From positions 61,447,160-61,511,159 of the forward strand of contig OX104130.1 in NCBI GenBank assembly GCA_944470555.2: a stretch of DNA of 64,000 nt, given 5' to 3'. Below the pieces are notes generated by a model that made no database searches, had not been told where the DNA came from, and saw only the letters and a list, made by a program, of their open reading frames with translations. Each line of letters begins with the position of its first letter. Positions within the stretch are counted from its first letter, which is position 1. The translations under genes were made by a program, and so were the position numbers. This DNA comes from Heterobilharzia americana (Eukaryota; Platyhelminthes; Trematoda; Strigeidida; Schistosomatidae). Of the stretch, positions 34,261-45,562 are shown in pieces.

Positions 34261-34757
34261 AACTCATTGTAATGACAAATGAAAAAGAGATGGTGGGCGG
34301 GTTGAGAACATTCTCTTCACAACTGAGTAGTTTCTCAGCTTCTTAACTGTGGTGTCAGTAAGGTTGCCGATGGAAATCACTCAACCGAGATTACAAGGTG
34401 GAATCCCTGAAATAGAAGTATCCTAAAATGTCCAGAGATATTATCGTTGAACGAATTAGGCAGTTAGAAACTATTCAGTTTGATCTATAGTATTTTCTCA
34501 GTCGAATCAGAGTGATCTTAAAACACCGAATGGACGTTTCGTCCACTTGAAGGCGAACTCATCAGTCGTGTACTACGAAAAAATTCAGCTCATAGATCTG
34601 AATTACTCCAGATCACCTGAATCTTACTAGCTGACTTGCATAGATCAGTCAGTATACCTAAAACAGAATTATTAATCATGCAGATGATTTAAAAATTGCA
34701 TTATCCAAGTTGAACAGTTAGGCATAGAAAACACTTAGTATGCATAATTTATCTTAC
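34261..34757. other. Short ELP1 intron without recognisable retroelement
   Basis: The 548-base intron between the two most conserved solenoid exons. No repeat or ORF was noted. Confidence 0.6.
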
Positions 34758-34980
34758 CTATTTAATAATTTGCATAAATGTGATAAGACAAGAGCACGAG
34801 GATGAACTTCTTCAAGATTTCCACGTGGCATTTGTAAAATCACTTTAGTATCATTAGGAATTGTAGTGACAATCACTGCACCAGACTCAATTGGATGCAA
34901 GTTATCATTATACCAATTCCGTGGTGGTTTACGTGTACCAAGCTCCAATTCTGATGGGATACTAAGTCGCGAAAGTAATT
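34758..34980 (-). CDS. ELP1: ELP1 exon (propeller to solenoid junction)
   Basis: It carries the most recognisable ELP1 signature in the window, LQMPRGNLEEVHPRALVLSH, almost identical to the vertebrate QMPRGNLEVVHHRALVLAQ. This sits at the start of the C-terminal helical solenoid. ESGAVIVTTIPNDTKVI precedes it, matching GSRIVTVVPQDTKLV. The acceptor is TTTTTAG ahead of 34980; the donor is GTAAGA after 34758. Two bases are left to join the next exon. Confidence 0.96.
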
Positions 34981-35159
34981 CTAAAAATAATAATAACAAT
35001 GTATGAAATGTTTGTGAAATTCAAGGATGAAGAAAAGGAATGAATAACACAATATACTAATAATCAAGACTGAAGTGAGGAGAGTTCAGACTTTTTTGAA
35101 GAAGTATTGGACGATACAGTCGTTGGATTGTTGAATTATCACAAACTGACGATCAATCA

Positions 35160-36178
35160 ATACCAACATAGGACCAGGCATTACTGCGTAACCGTCCAAG
35201 TTGCCACACCTCATATCAATACATCAAGTAGAAAGGCAGTGAAATGCAAGATGAAGACAAGAAAATTCAGTCTAAAGAAATATTAAGTATGAGAAGAAAG
35301 AGGAAAAATGAAAAAGTGATGACAATCGGTATAGCATTGTTAAGATGAGGGTAATGTGTGTATACAACATATGCGCCACTCACATCACTTCTCACCCACA
35401 TCAACACAACACATACAGTCTCTAACCACTGGTTCCTCTTGTCCCACGGACAACAACCAATCAGGATGCATCACCCCACATGGCTCAAACCAACAGTCAA
35501 ACACTTCATACATTGATGCCATGTTTTAGTCTGGCCACATCGAGCCCTTTTCCAGCCTGAACCCACCTCAGCCAACATTGTGTGACCAGGTAATCGGCGA
35601 CTAGGCATACATAGTACGTGTCCCAACCATCTCAGACGATGAAGCTTCATAACCTCGTCAACTGACTTACCTCCACATCTACTCCCTAAAACTCTACACC
35701 AGACTTCTGTATAATTACTCATGTCGCAACACCACGGAATACGGTATATGCTACAAAGGCAACGGTGGTCAAACACTTGAAGCCAGCATTCTCATATCTT
35801 CCACCTTCAATGGCCATGTTTCACAGCCATACAGTAGAACAGAGCGGAATGCTGTGCAATACACGCGACCCTTAATAGACAAACGAATATCACGGCGGCG
35901 CCATAGGTGGCGCAAATTGGCAAAAGCCAATCGAGCCTTTTGTATCCGTGCAGAAATCTCATCGGCAACTAAACCACCAGGGTTGATCCTACTTCCCAAG
36001 TAAGTGAAGTGGTCGACACACTCAACCACTTCACTGTCTATTGTTAGCCTTGGTACCGGTGAAGACCAATCCTGGAGCAGCAATTTGCATTTGAGTGGTG
36101 ACAGCCGCATCCCAAACATTCTCAAATTCCCATTCAAAGGGTTTAGAAGACTCTGCATCTTGTCGCACACTGAAAATC
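35160..36178 (-). mobile_element. LINE-B 3' half, best-preserved copy
   Basis: The minus-strand frame at 35769-36170 reads MQSLLNPLNGNLRMFGMRLS, then VVECVDHFTYLGSRINPGGL, ADEISARIQKARLAFANLRH and YGCETWPLKVEDMRML. The next frame gives VFDHRCLCSIYRIPWCC-like, LHRLRWLGHVLCMPSRRLP and TKTWHQCMKCLTVGLSHVG. This is the C-terminal part of a non-LTR retrotransposon RT protein. The palm is missing (5' truncation). Confidence 0.9.
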
Positions 36179-36440
36179 TTACCTGATGAATAAGTGAACA
36201 TCAGAACTACATTTAATCATTGTTTCAACATACTCAACTATACACACGACTAGCTTCAAGAAGAATTCTTTGAGGTGTAAAATGACAAAAGTAGTAACCT
36301 CTTGTGTCAACTTATTTAGGGTTGAGGATGAATGCAAACCAATAGTATTTGATGACCATCATCACACCTTATTACAAGCTGATTAAAGTTCTAAAATATA
36401 TATAAACTACTGAAATTTGATTTTAGGTTGGAATTCTGCA
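36179..36440. other. Intronic DNA, nothing recognised
   Basis: AT-rich, no coding signal. Confidence 0.4.
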
Positions 36441-36444
36441 TAAA

Positions 36445-36560
36445 CTGACATCAGTTGGAGGAACATTGGAAACCTAGAAGCGCACCAATCACCCTGTACT
36501 CCTAGGTATCGAACTTAGGACGTTCAGGTCCCATAGCCAGCACATTACCATTAAGTCACT
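36445..36560 (-). mobile_element. SINE2-like fragment, decayed
   Basis: Begins AACTGACATCAGTTGGAGGA (the reversed family 3' end), then CGAACTTAGGACGTTCAGG (box B reversed) and CATTAAGTCACTGG. The ribozyme region is deleted. Confidence 0.55.
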
Positions 36561-37029
36561 GGTCAACATTTTCTACTGTTGTCAGTTCACGATATATAGA
36601 GCAACCTACATCCAATGTCATCGTTGAGTAACTGTCTTCATGTTCTATTTGAGCCTTAAAGCAACAGTAGTAGTGAAACTTGCAGTGCTTAAACACCATC
36701 CTGTATGAAGGATCATCTGAATACTATTCAGAAATCTTAAATTACGCTGGAACAAGTGATTTTACACGATTGACAGCTCAACATAAGTATTTTAATTGCC
36801 CATAGAATATTGAAAAGTGGCTAGTTTCAAATTTTCTCCATGTTAACAATCTTTTGAATCATTTTACTGTAAATTAATTAACCACTACTACTAGCATTTG
36901 CCATGTTGCCAAGTAAGCTTAATATGAGAAACTCTAAATTAAAAATATTACAATAAATGAAGAGATTAATTAGAATTATGCTTAAAATGAATCATATCAT
37001 ATAGTATTTAAACGAAATAGTGAACAAAT
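36561..37029. other. Intronic DNA, nothing recognised
   Basis: AT-rich, no coding signal. Confidence 0.4.
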
Positions 37030-37275
37030 ATGCAGAAGGAAGTGGAGATGGATTGGGCATACACTGAGAAGGTCGACTGGGGACATCACACGCCAGCCAG
37101 GCCGACGAGTTTGGCATCAGAGGGTGAAATGGAGGAGATCGTTTGAGGAAGAAATAAAAGCTTGTAGGCAGTTGTAGACCCAGCTGACTGCAAAGAAAAA
37201 AGTGGAATTGCGATGTGCTACTAAAGCCTTATGCTCCACTAAGAAAGCAAGGGACAAATAATAATAAGTACGGAT
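37030..37275 (+). mobile_element. LINE-A 3' end fragment
   Basis: GGAAGTGGAGATGGATTGGG to GCAAGGGACAAATAATAATA, the terminal 240 bases of the family with its (ATA)n-like tail. Confidence 0.85.
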
Positions 37276-37500
37276 CTGAATCGCTCGACCTTTGTTGGCA
37301 GAAATGAACAGCTTTATTTGACTTAGTTGTGGGTAGTAGTGAAATCCAGCATGCGCATTTTGACATATTCGGAATTTGTCAGCTGGATGCACCTGGATCC
37401 CAGTGAGTCATGTTCCCCCTCTGCTGAGACTCGAACCCAGTACCCATTGACTCAAATGCCAAGGTATTACCCATTTGGTCACAGGAGAACGCCAGCCATC
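37276..37500 (-). mobile_element. SINE1, antisense, nearly full length
   Basis: Reversed body, then a hammerhead badly decayed (core reads CTGACAAA), then the tRNA-like head with box B reversed (GACTCGAACCCAGTACC). It directly follows the LINE-A tail. Confidence 0.8.
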
Positions 37501-37624
37501 TCTTGTGTAACGGGTATCAGTTGTTGTTGTTGTTTTTGATACTTGTAATTTTCCGAGGTTGAGTGATTCGATCAAGTATAGTAACAGGAAACTACGAGTA
37601 TCGTAACAATGATTGATATCCGTT

Positions 37625-38125
37625 CGACTATAATATTTTCATCTCTGTGACATTCTGTCTTCCCTGCACTCACCTTGATATGCTGATGTGAGACATGGCA
37701 ACAAGAATAGTTATGCAGTAATTCTAGGTTCTATGTATCTTGATGCCCCAGTTTTGTATAAAACATTGTTATTGATCTGAACATTTTAACGTGTCATCCC
37801 CACATTATTTTTACAGTATGACTAGTAGCCTATTTTATGCCCCCATTGTAATGTAAATCGCTAATTGGTTAATCTTTATGAGAATTTCTTCATTTGGTCA
37901 TTTGCCATGTGTATACTTAGTCACGTGTTTTGGATTGATTTATTATTATACTCTCGGAGTAATAAACTCCCATCTGCCAACTTCGGTCTTCTCTCTATTC
38001 GTCCCGGGGTTGCAGTCAGTGCCTCTTGTGTACTAAGTTAGCTGTCAGCTAAGCGCGCGTATTATATTCGTTTCGGAATATATATAAGCGTGCGAAAATA
38101 TAACACTATGCTAACAATACCCGAC
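37625..38125 (+). mobile_element. Candidate solo LTR
   Basis: A roughly 500-base block with an AATAAA-containing GGAGTAATAAACTCCC, followed by a GC-rich stretch (CGTCCCGGGGTTGCAGTC) and a TATATATAAGCG box. This looks like an LTR of a schistosome retrotransposon. No second LTR, primer-binding site or coding part was found, and the ends are not certain. Confidence 0.35.
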
Positions 38126-38375
38126 TGTCTGAGTGAATCATTTTCTGCACTTTAGTCTCAAGCGAAAAAAAACCACCTTTATACATATGATAAATAAGAG
38201 CATTTGTGTATCGAATTCTTAACTCATTTGTAATATCCTCACATTTTAAAGTATCTACCCTCCGGTAAACACATTTTACATCGTAATATAAAAAGCTTCA
38301 CTGAAGGTTGTTCATGGTTCAGGCATTACATGTCAATAACTTACTGAATATATGACATAAAAATTGTTTCCACGT
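38126..38375. other. Intronic DNA, nothing recognised
   Basis: AT-rich, no coding signal. Confidence 0.4.
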
Positions 38376-38379
38376 TAAC

Positions 38380-38535
38380 AAATTACGTTCACTGGAGTGC
38401 AAGTGCATCCAGGTGCTGAGTCCCAGATAGGACGGAACAGGTATCCTGGCTTCCTCTGCTAGCCGCAACCAACCAAATCACCATCATTATCAAGCTTTTG
38501 CTACTTTAATTGATACTAAGTGATGATTAAAGCCG
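38380..38535 (+). mobile_element. SINE1 copy, 5'-truncated
   Basis: It starts at GTTCACTGGAGTGCAAG. The hammerhead is decayed (GGTGCTGAG, GGAAC). CTAGCCGCAACC follows, then a piece resembling a reversed SINE3 tail (ACTAAGTGATGATTAAAG). Confidence 0.65.
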
Positions 38536-38559
38536 AAATCAATAGACAAATCCTCTTAC

Positions 38560-38890
38560 ACCTCCAAACTTAAATTACTGTCCAGTGTCCACTGGTGAAT
38601 AGCTTCGAGATGTGATTCCCGAAGTCCTAGTTACATTTTGTGACCGGTGGGGTCAACCATGTCGGGTTATATTATGAACCGACAGAAGTAGGAAGTGTGA
38701 ATCACTGGATTCCAACTCGGTGGTTTGATGACAACGTGCTTGGCCATGGAACCCAAAGGTTCTGGATCCGATCCCTGGGGGTGTGGGGTGATGGATGCAC
38801 ACTGATGAGGAGTCTCGTACTAGAACGAGACAGCTATCCAGTGCTCCCAGCTTTTCAATGTACCTCCAACTGATCCTGGTGCATGGCGAA
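38560..38890 (+). mobile_element. SINE2 copy
   Basis: Family 5' part (ATAGCTTCGAGATGTGATTC), tRNA-like head (CCATGGAACCCAAAGGTTC), then a hammerhead with lost C3 (CTGATGAGGAG where CTGCTGAGGAG is expected) and GAGA for GAAA, then CCAGTGCTCCC and the family 3' end CCTCCAACTGATCCTGG. Confidence 0.75.
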
Positions 38891-38934
38891 GATCAACCTA
38901 ATAGGAATAAGTAGGTCCTCCCAAACCTCCATTT

Positions 38935-39050
38935 TGGAATGAAACTAAACCGCGGCAGGGTTCGAACCAGCGACTTTCAGGTTACCGGTCAGGTGCTCTA
39001 CCAGCTGAGCTACGAGATCTGACTAGCAGTCAGATTTCCTTTCAATCGCT
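38935..39050 (-). mobile_element. SINE3, antisense
   Basis: Box B reversed GGGTTCGAACCAGCGAC and box A reversed CTCTACCAGCTGAGCTACG are both intact, so the tRNA-like head is well kept. Confidence 0.75.
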
Positions 39051-40164
39051 TTAGAGTTAGATGGTTCGGGTCTAGATGTGATCACACCCTCTCTCCGACC
39101 TGCTTCAAAATTCGAGCCAACTTTATTTGACAAATTGTGTGATGAGAAATTTGAAGAACACCTCAAAAACACTGTAGTCAGGAAAGTTAAACAATGCCAT
39201 ACAAATTGATTTATCTTAGTTTTCTGGCAGCTTTAGGCTTCTCAACTAGATCTTATTTGGTCAGTGATCCTATTATATGACTGATCTTCGAGTAACACAA
39301 ATATGGTCCCACACATTGGTGTTTCATATACCACATTTCACACATATAACAGGTATATTAGGAAACCTCTAATCATGCTCCACAGAGTGATTTTAAAGAC
39401 CATCCTGGGAACAACTGAAATAATCAATTAGATTTCATTTCATCTGAAAAGGCAAAGTTTTATGAAATACAGAAGTTTGATTGGTGGTTATTTCAGAGTT
39501 ATTTTTAGTATGGCCTTTAAAGTCACTCATTTTTTTGTTCCTTACACATTTAAATTATTGACTACTTTTAATTTAGATGATTTTAAAGGCCATCCTAGCA
39601 ACTACTATAATAACCGATCAAGTTACGGTATTCCAGCTGGAAAGATAGTTTCTCATCAAAAAAACGTAGAAGCCTAATTGGTTATTTCAGCAGTTGTTAG
39701 ACGGATCTGCAAAGTTGCTCTTCAATTCCATTTCCGATAATATCATAGTCAATGTTTGCTAATCACTTAAAGATCACTTGGTTTTTTGTTGGTTAACATA
39801 TCAATTTTTAGTGTTCATCTTTATGGATGAACTTCAAGATCTGTGTTGGAATTATTACTAGCTGAAACATTACGTTAAAGGCTATAAGGTTAGTTTGTAT
39901 TGCTGTGGTATATCTGAACAGTTAATCAAAACAAGACAACATACTAATTTATAAGTTTGAAGTTAATGGGAATTTTATGTTTTGGGGTATTATTTGTAGG
40001 AACAGTTGAAAATATGGGAATACTGAACCACCTGTTTCATTCTAATATGGAACTCCTTACAGCAGTACACGAATACGACCCCCAGACAATCACTAAAGAA
40101 GTAATTAGTTATTCAATAAACAAAAATGAAAAAAAGTTGACAATATAATTTAATGACTAATTAC
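39051..40164. other. Intronic DNA; internal near-repeats of CATCCT-containing units
   Basis: Segments around 39400 and 39590 share TTTTAAAGGCCATCCT-like words, suggesting a small local duplication. No gene was recognised. Confidence 0.35.
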
Positions 40165-40587
40165 CTTTTAAAAGGCTAGTAGGATCATTGATTTGAGGTG
40201 AATCAAAGAATAATGAAACACACATCAATAGACTACGTGTACTTGTCATCAGTAAAAATTCTGGTAGAATAGCCACAGAAGTGCATACATCTGAAATACT
40301 CATAATAATACTATCAGTTTGTTGAAAATGTGTTAATTTATTCTTTGGTAATATTGTAGCAAATAACCGATGAATTGATTTATTGAAACCGAGTAAAATT
40401 AAAGTTGTCTGTGTATCAACTAATAGATTGGAATGGATATTATGTTTCTGTTGATCAAAGGCTGGTATACATAAAAGTTGATCACATATGGATGGAAATT
40501 GAATTGTACAATTCAATGGACTAAATGATTGTAAACTATCGATACTCAATTCATTTGATGGCATTATTTCATGACAGTATTTACTAT
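40165..40587 (-). CDS. ELP1: ELP1 exon (end of propeller region)
   Basis: This is the largest exon in the window, 141 codons. The order of motifs is IQFPSICDQLLCI, TLILLGFNKSIHRLFATIL, then CTSVAILPEFLLMTSTRS. These match vertebrate VRFPYPC, VLGLTDRCRFFIN and ITSFAVYDEFLLLTTHSH, the last blades of the second propeller. The acceptor is TCTTTCAG ahead of 40587; the donor is GTAATT after 40165. It joins its neighbours in phase. Confidence 0.92.
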
Positions 40588-40650
40588 CTGAAAGAAAAAT
40601 CGTAAAAGGTGAAATATTATTAAATTTTCAAGAATAGATAACTGTGTAAC

Positions 40651-40658
<8 letters not shown>

Positions 40659-40726
<68 letters not shown>
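40659..40726. repeat. (TA)n microsatellite
   Basis: 34 TA units between an ELP1 exon and a SINE3 copy. Confidence 0.95.
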
Positions 40727-40728
<2 letters not shown>

Positions 40729-40779
40729 TGACTAGTTACTATACAGTTAATAATTTCATGTTCCCAAGTCCTGAATGCT

Positions 40780-40900
40780 GAATGAATTGTATCGGTGGTC
40801 GCTGATTTGAGTCGCACCGCGGTCCAAATTTTCATTTCACCTTCAATCATCACCCGGTATCAGTAATACTAATCTGCCGAACTACGGCTATCTAAGATAG
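40780..40900 (+). mobile_element. SINE3 copy, 5'-truncated
   Basis: Box B GGTCGCTGATTTGAGTCGC (mutated), then CGGTCCAAATTTTCATTTCA and the family 3' end ATCATCACCCGGTATCAG. Confidence 0.65.
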
Positions 40901-40924
40901 TCAAATGATTCATAATCAATTGAA

Positions 40925-41400
40925 TCGATATTTTGCAGTGTGACCACCCCCCAGCTGGAAGACCCTACCATCGCGGTTCACATTGGTAGATATTAGTCGG
41001 TTGTAGGAAACAGGCAGGAGACTATGAACCTAAGTTTTGTGTTTGTTGAAACTCGTCATCAAAGCATACCTCCAACCTCTACGGAACTGATGTCTCCTAT
41101 GAGGTTCGAATCAAAGTGACTTTACCATTGAGCTATTCCGGTCACGAGTGACCTCCTTTAGAATTGAATTAAGTGCACTGACCGGTCCCTACAAAGTAAC
41201 CGATTTCATCTTGTCTAGTCCTAAGTGCTGATCAAATTCGATTAATCATTTTTGATGTGGATACCAAGCTAGTTGGCTCAGTATTGTAGTGCACATTAAT
41301 AGATGTTAGATAGTTGGAGGCAATCGGCAGGAAATCTTGGCCATAAGTTTCGTACTTCCTAACACTAGTCATGTTCTTCTCCTGTGAATACTTTAATTAT
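40925..41400 (-). mobile_element. tRNA-related repeat, two partial units
   Basis: The first unit has GAGGTTCGAATCAAAGTGAC and ACCATTGAGCTATTCCGG (reversed boxes B and A). A second unit begins near 41210 with GATTTCATCTTGTCTAGTCC and repeats the TTGGAGGCAATCGGCAGG segment found as TTGTAGGAAACAGGCAGG in the first. Confidence 0.5.
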
Positions 41401-42192
41401 CTTTCGTGAACAAATATCACAAAAACGAGGTTCGAAAATGCACTGATTGTCCATTTTTATTAAATTCCCATTACGTTTCCAGTTGAGTCTACTTATACAC
41501 CTACATCAGCAGACAGGAACAGTCGTCGAATACTTCATTCAAATAGTATTATTTTAGGCGAATATGAATGAGTTATTAAGGCAATTCGGAACTATTTTTT
41601 TCGTTGATAAAATGAAGACGGTACAATTATAATAACATTGAAGTATAACTAGATTGTATCAAGGGTTAGTGTACTTTAGACATTTTATATTCATAAACGA
41701 ATTCCTTGTCATTGTGAGATTGAATGCGTGTAAAAAGAAGACGGAGGTTATCTGAGAAATATGTGATTTATTCGTGCAATACACTGTAAACAGTCTGATC
41801 ACACATTAACTTGTCAAGGCATTTTATATGAAGGACGAAAATATAGTGGGATAAGATTAATAAATGAGGATAATACAAGATTTGGAAAATATGATGATGA
41901 CGATAATAATAATAAGGAGGAATAATACATTTTCACACCTCTTTTGGCATTAAAATGAGATAAAGATTACCAAGGTAGGTAAGTTTAAGGCAAGGATAAA
42001 CTGTTTTTGAATACACCACAAAGGTGATTTAAACTTTCTTATAGCTTAGGTTTCAATGAACCTAAGTATACGATCATCATGGCTCCTATCAATTATGTGA
42101 CCTGTTTCTATAATGCGTTTACCTATCAACGATGACGTCTGTCTATCCTGTGTATTTATCAGATTATTTGAATGTAATTGTTTTTCTGCAGT

Positions 42193-43494
42193 CCACCCCA
42201 AGCAAAATATTAAGCCGCATCATCTTGGATAGACTAAAGGATACGCTGGATTTAAAACTACGACCGGAATTGGTTGGCTGCATTCAGGAAGTGCAAATCA
42301 TGTGTGGACCAAATTGCTACGCCACACTACGCATATCGACTTTGAAAAGGCCTTTGACAGTATCCACCGAGAAGTAATTTGGCAGTTGCTTCAACACTAC
42401 GGAATATCACAAACCTTTATCAACCTCATTCATCAACTATGTGAAGACGCCACATGCCAAGTAATTCACAATGGACAGCTCAGCTCAGTGATGCTTTTCA
42501 AGTGAAGACAGGAGTAAGACAAGGCTGTCTACTATCACCCATGATCTTTCTGATTGTGGTGGACTGGATCATGCAACAAACTGTGAGGAGCGAGAAGAGG
42601 GGGATACGCTGGCTGGACTGGGAGAAAGATCCTACAAGATTTAGATTTCACCGATGACTTATGTCTAATGTCACACAAACTTGAAGATCTACAGACGAAA
42701 ACTAACAAGTTGACAGGAGAAGCGAGGCAGAGAAAACGGGACTCCAAGTGAACGTATAGAAGACAGAGGTGATGAAGATAACCAACCAACAACAACAACA
42801 AACTCAAATCACCATCAATGGGAGAAACTTAAAGAAAGCAGTCTCTTTCACCTAGCTAGGCAGCACTGTTTCAACTACAGGTGGCACAGACGAGGAAGTC
42901 AAAGGCAGCAAGGATCAGAAAGACAGCAAGACAGGCCTTCCTTCATTAACCTGAAACCAGTGTGGAGATACACTGCACTGCACTCAGCATAAAGCCTGAA
43001 CAACATCCCAATTTTCAACACCAACGTCAAGTCAGTGCTTCTATGTGATAGTTAAGAGACTTGGCGTGTTATGAAAGGCATTTCCAACAAACTACAGACA
43101 TTCATCAACAACTGCCTACGCTGGCTCGTTACTGAAGCTCAGATGGATTGCCAGAATAATAAGAATAAGCAACAAGGAACTGTGGCCTACCAACGAACCA
43201 ACCAAGAACCTATCACTCAATAAATAGACAGTTGAAGGAAGTGGAGATGGATTGGGCATGCACTGAGAAGGCCGAGTGGGGACATCACGCGCCAGGCCAG
43301 GCCGTGGAGTGGAACCCAGATGGAAAGCGACGAGTCTAGTGTCCGAGGCGACAGTGACATGGAGGAGATAGTGCGAGGAAGAAATGAGAGGTTACGGGCT
43401 GTCGTGGAGCCAGGTCCAAAAGATTTCAGAGAACAGAGTGCACTGAAGACGTGCTACTGAAGCCTTATGTTCCGTTAGGAACCCAAGGGACAAA
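42193..43494 (+). mobile_element. LINE-A (RTE/SR2-like) inserted into the PLE
   Basis: Order of motifs: STPSKILSRIILDRLKDTLD, the DFEKAFDSIHREVIWQLLQH core, GVRQGCLLSPMIFLIVVDW, then the CAACAACAACAAAC-rich stretch and family 3' end GTTCCGTTAGGAACCCAAGG near 43470. 5'-truncated inside the RT, as usual for LINEs, with frameshifts. Its 3' tail (ATGATGATGAC) joins PLE sequence. Confidence 0.9.
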
Positions 43495-44079
43495 TGAATG
43501 ATGATGACAATGATTTGGTTATCTAACCACTTAGGGATATGATCCACCACTGTCGACTTCATAGTTCGATTACTCCTCCCAATGTATGTTTCACCGCACA
43601 TACATGTAAATTACTATACACAGCAGGATGTGTACGTAATCATGTATGAAGTGGTGAGGTTTATTTTGAAGCATAGGCTCCGTTTTCTCGATAAGATTGA
43701 GCTTGGCTGCATAGTGTGTCTTTTTAATAGCCGAATTAAGTCTTCACGTTAAGATTATACTTTTTGATTCCCCTTTATACGGTAGCATGATGTAAACATC
43801 CTTCTTCGGGACAGAATACTGATTAGTTTGCATCGGTATAATATTTTTATAACGATTGATGAACTTCAGAGGATATGCGTTTTCCATAATTGTCTCTGTT
43901 AAAAATTTGAATTCTTCTTCCATTGTATCTGTTGTGCAGATGCCTTGGGTTCTTTTGAATAAGCATTCAACTAAACTGCGTTTGTACTGTATTCGACTGG
44001 ACAATATCCTAAGTTTCATAGTTTCTGTCCATACATTTGGGGGAGTAATTGAACTATGAAGTCGACAGTGATGGAGCAT
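43495..44079 (-). pseudogene. PLE RT thumb and GIY-YIG start (interrupted)
   Basis: Thumb: MKLRILSSRIQYKRSLVECL, KRTQGICTTDTMEEEF, NAYPLKFINRYKN. Then, in another frame, MCGETYIGRSNRTMKSTVVD and HIPKWLDNQ, the endonuclease start. The frame is then broken by the LINE-A at 43494. Confidence 0.8.
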
Positions 44080-44300
44080 ATCCCTAAATGGTTAGAAAAA
44101 CAATTACATTCAAATAATCAGATAAATACACAGGATAGACAGACGTCATCGTTGATAGGTAAACGCATTATAGAAACAGGTCACATAATTGATAGGAGTC
44201 ATGATGACCGTTTACTTAGGTTCATTGAAACCTAAGCTTTAAGAAAGTTTAAATCACCTTTGTGGTGTATTCAAAAACAGTTTATCCTTGCCTTAAACTT
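44037..44300 (+). pseudogene. Inverted duplicate of the PLE endonuclease C-terminus
   Basis: On the plus strand: MEHIPKWLEKQLHSNNQINT, SLIGKRIIETGHIIDRSH, DDRLLRFIET, then CIQKQFILALNLPTLV. This continues the GIY-YIG domain past the point where the minus-strand copy is interrupted, so it shows the uninterrupted pre-insertion sequence. Confidence 0.8.
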
Positions 44301-44549
44301 ACCTACCTTGGTAATCTTTATCTCATTTTAATGCCAAAAGAGGTGTGAAAATGTATTATTCCTCCTTATTATTATTATCGTCATCATCATATTTTCCAAA
44401 TCTTGTATTATCCTCATTTATTAATCTTATCCCACTATATTTTCGTCCTTCATATAAAATGCCTTGACAAGTTAATGTGTGATCAGACTGTTTACAGTGT
44501 ATTGCACGAATAAATCACATATTTCTCAGATAACCTCCATCTTTTTATA

Positions 44550-44994
44550 ACACTAAGCAAATTCATCAAATGGACTAATTGTTACAATGAGATTGGTTAT
44601 ACAGTATCAATTTATACTTGATCAAGTCTGATGTGAGTGTAAGTCTATTCATTTTTCTTGCAGTAAAATTGGTTGCAAGTTTTGCCGAACAATGCTAAAC
44701 ACACATACACATAAATACTCAAACTTTCATCTATATCAAGTCGAATAAAGTATTTTAGAAACTTGATGAAGTTGTTATTAGAGTTTAAAATATTCAATTC
44801 CATTCATCATCATACCATATTGGTTGATTATCAACTCGTGATCAAAACTGGATGACAAATGGTTATATCATCGAAATAAAAATGATAACGGCTTCCTTAC
44901 TCGGTATACCGTATACCATTTATGTATTGAAAGATATTTTAATACAAATAAGTCAAAAAAAAACAGTTAACAGAATGTCATCATCATCATTATG
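44550..44994. other. Intronic DNA, nothing recognised
   Basis: AT-rich, no coding signal. Confidence 0.4.
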
Positions 44995-45105
44995 AACAAC
45001 ATAGGACCAGGCATTACTGAGTAACGGTTCAAGTTGCCACAGCTCATATCAGTACATCAAGTAAAAAGGCAATGAGGTGAAAGATGAAGATAAGAATGTG
45101 TATTG
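44995..45105 (-). mobile_element. LINE-B 3' tail
   Basis: AACATAGGACCAGGCATTAC through AGTACATCAAGTAAAAAGGC, the terminal about 100 bases shared with the copies at 26380, 35160 and 62755. Its edge lies about 25 bases from the ELP1 exon at 45128. Confidence 0.8.
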
Positions 45106-45127
45106 TATAATCTACACTTAGACTTAC

Positions 45128-45294
45128 TCAATAGTTCTTGTACAGAATAAATGTTAACAATACCATTAGACATTTGAACACAAACACGTCTATCAAATGT
45201 ACAACAAATATTTGATATTCTAGCAGATTTATGATTATCTCTTTCTGTTGGCAGTCTAAATTCTCGAGCAGATGAAGGTGCTCTAAGTAACCAT
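45128..45294 (-). CDS. ELP1: ELP1 exon (propeller strand NICCTFDRRVCVQMSNG)
   Basis: Fifty-six codons include SARISNICCTFDRRVCVQMS then NGIVNIYS, which aligns with the vertebrate [25 protein letters not shown] blade. The acceptor is a T-rich tract ending TTTCAG ahead of 45294; the donor is GTAAGT after 45128. Splice phase fits on both sides (one base taken, one base left). Confidence 0.82.
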
Positions 45295-45562
45295 CTGAAA
45301 AAAATAATGATGAACTTTTAGCATAGTTTAGCAAAATGTTTATTTTATAGTAATAAAATAAAGGAAATGAAGGAAACAACTGAACACTGACTAGAAAACA
45401 ACTCTAGTACACCCCAAATGAATGCCAACAGTTGAGTAGACTGATTACATTAAACAGTAGACAAAAGGTGTTAGTTGGTTGAGTGCAATCGGCAGAAAGA
45501 TCTGTTTCACCTAGATTTTGAGATTGTTAAGATTTGTCAGCAACAGTCAGAGACTTCATGCA

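Larger units (their letters stand above)
41735..44549 (-). mobile_element. Penelope-like element with inverted ends, split by a LINE
   Basis: On the minus strand the PLE runs 44036 to 43495, then resumes at 42192 to 41735. The gap is filled by a LINE-A copy. A second, inverted copy of its endonuclease and 3' non-coding region lies at 44037-44549. The arms (41735-42192 plus 43495-43575 against 44037-44549) match almost base for base over more than 450 bases. Only the thumb region 43576-44036 is single-copy. Confidence 0.88.
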
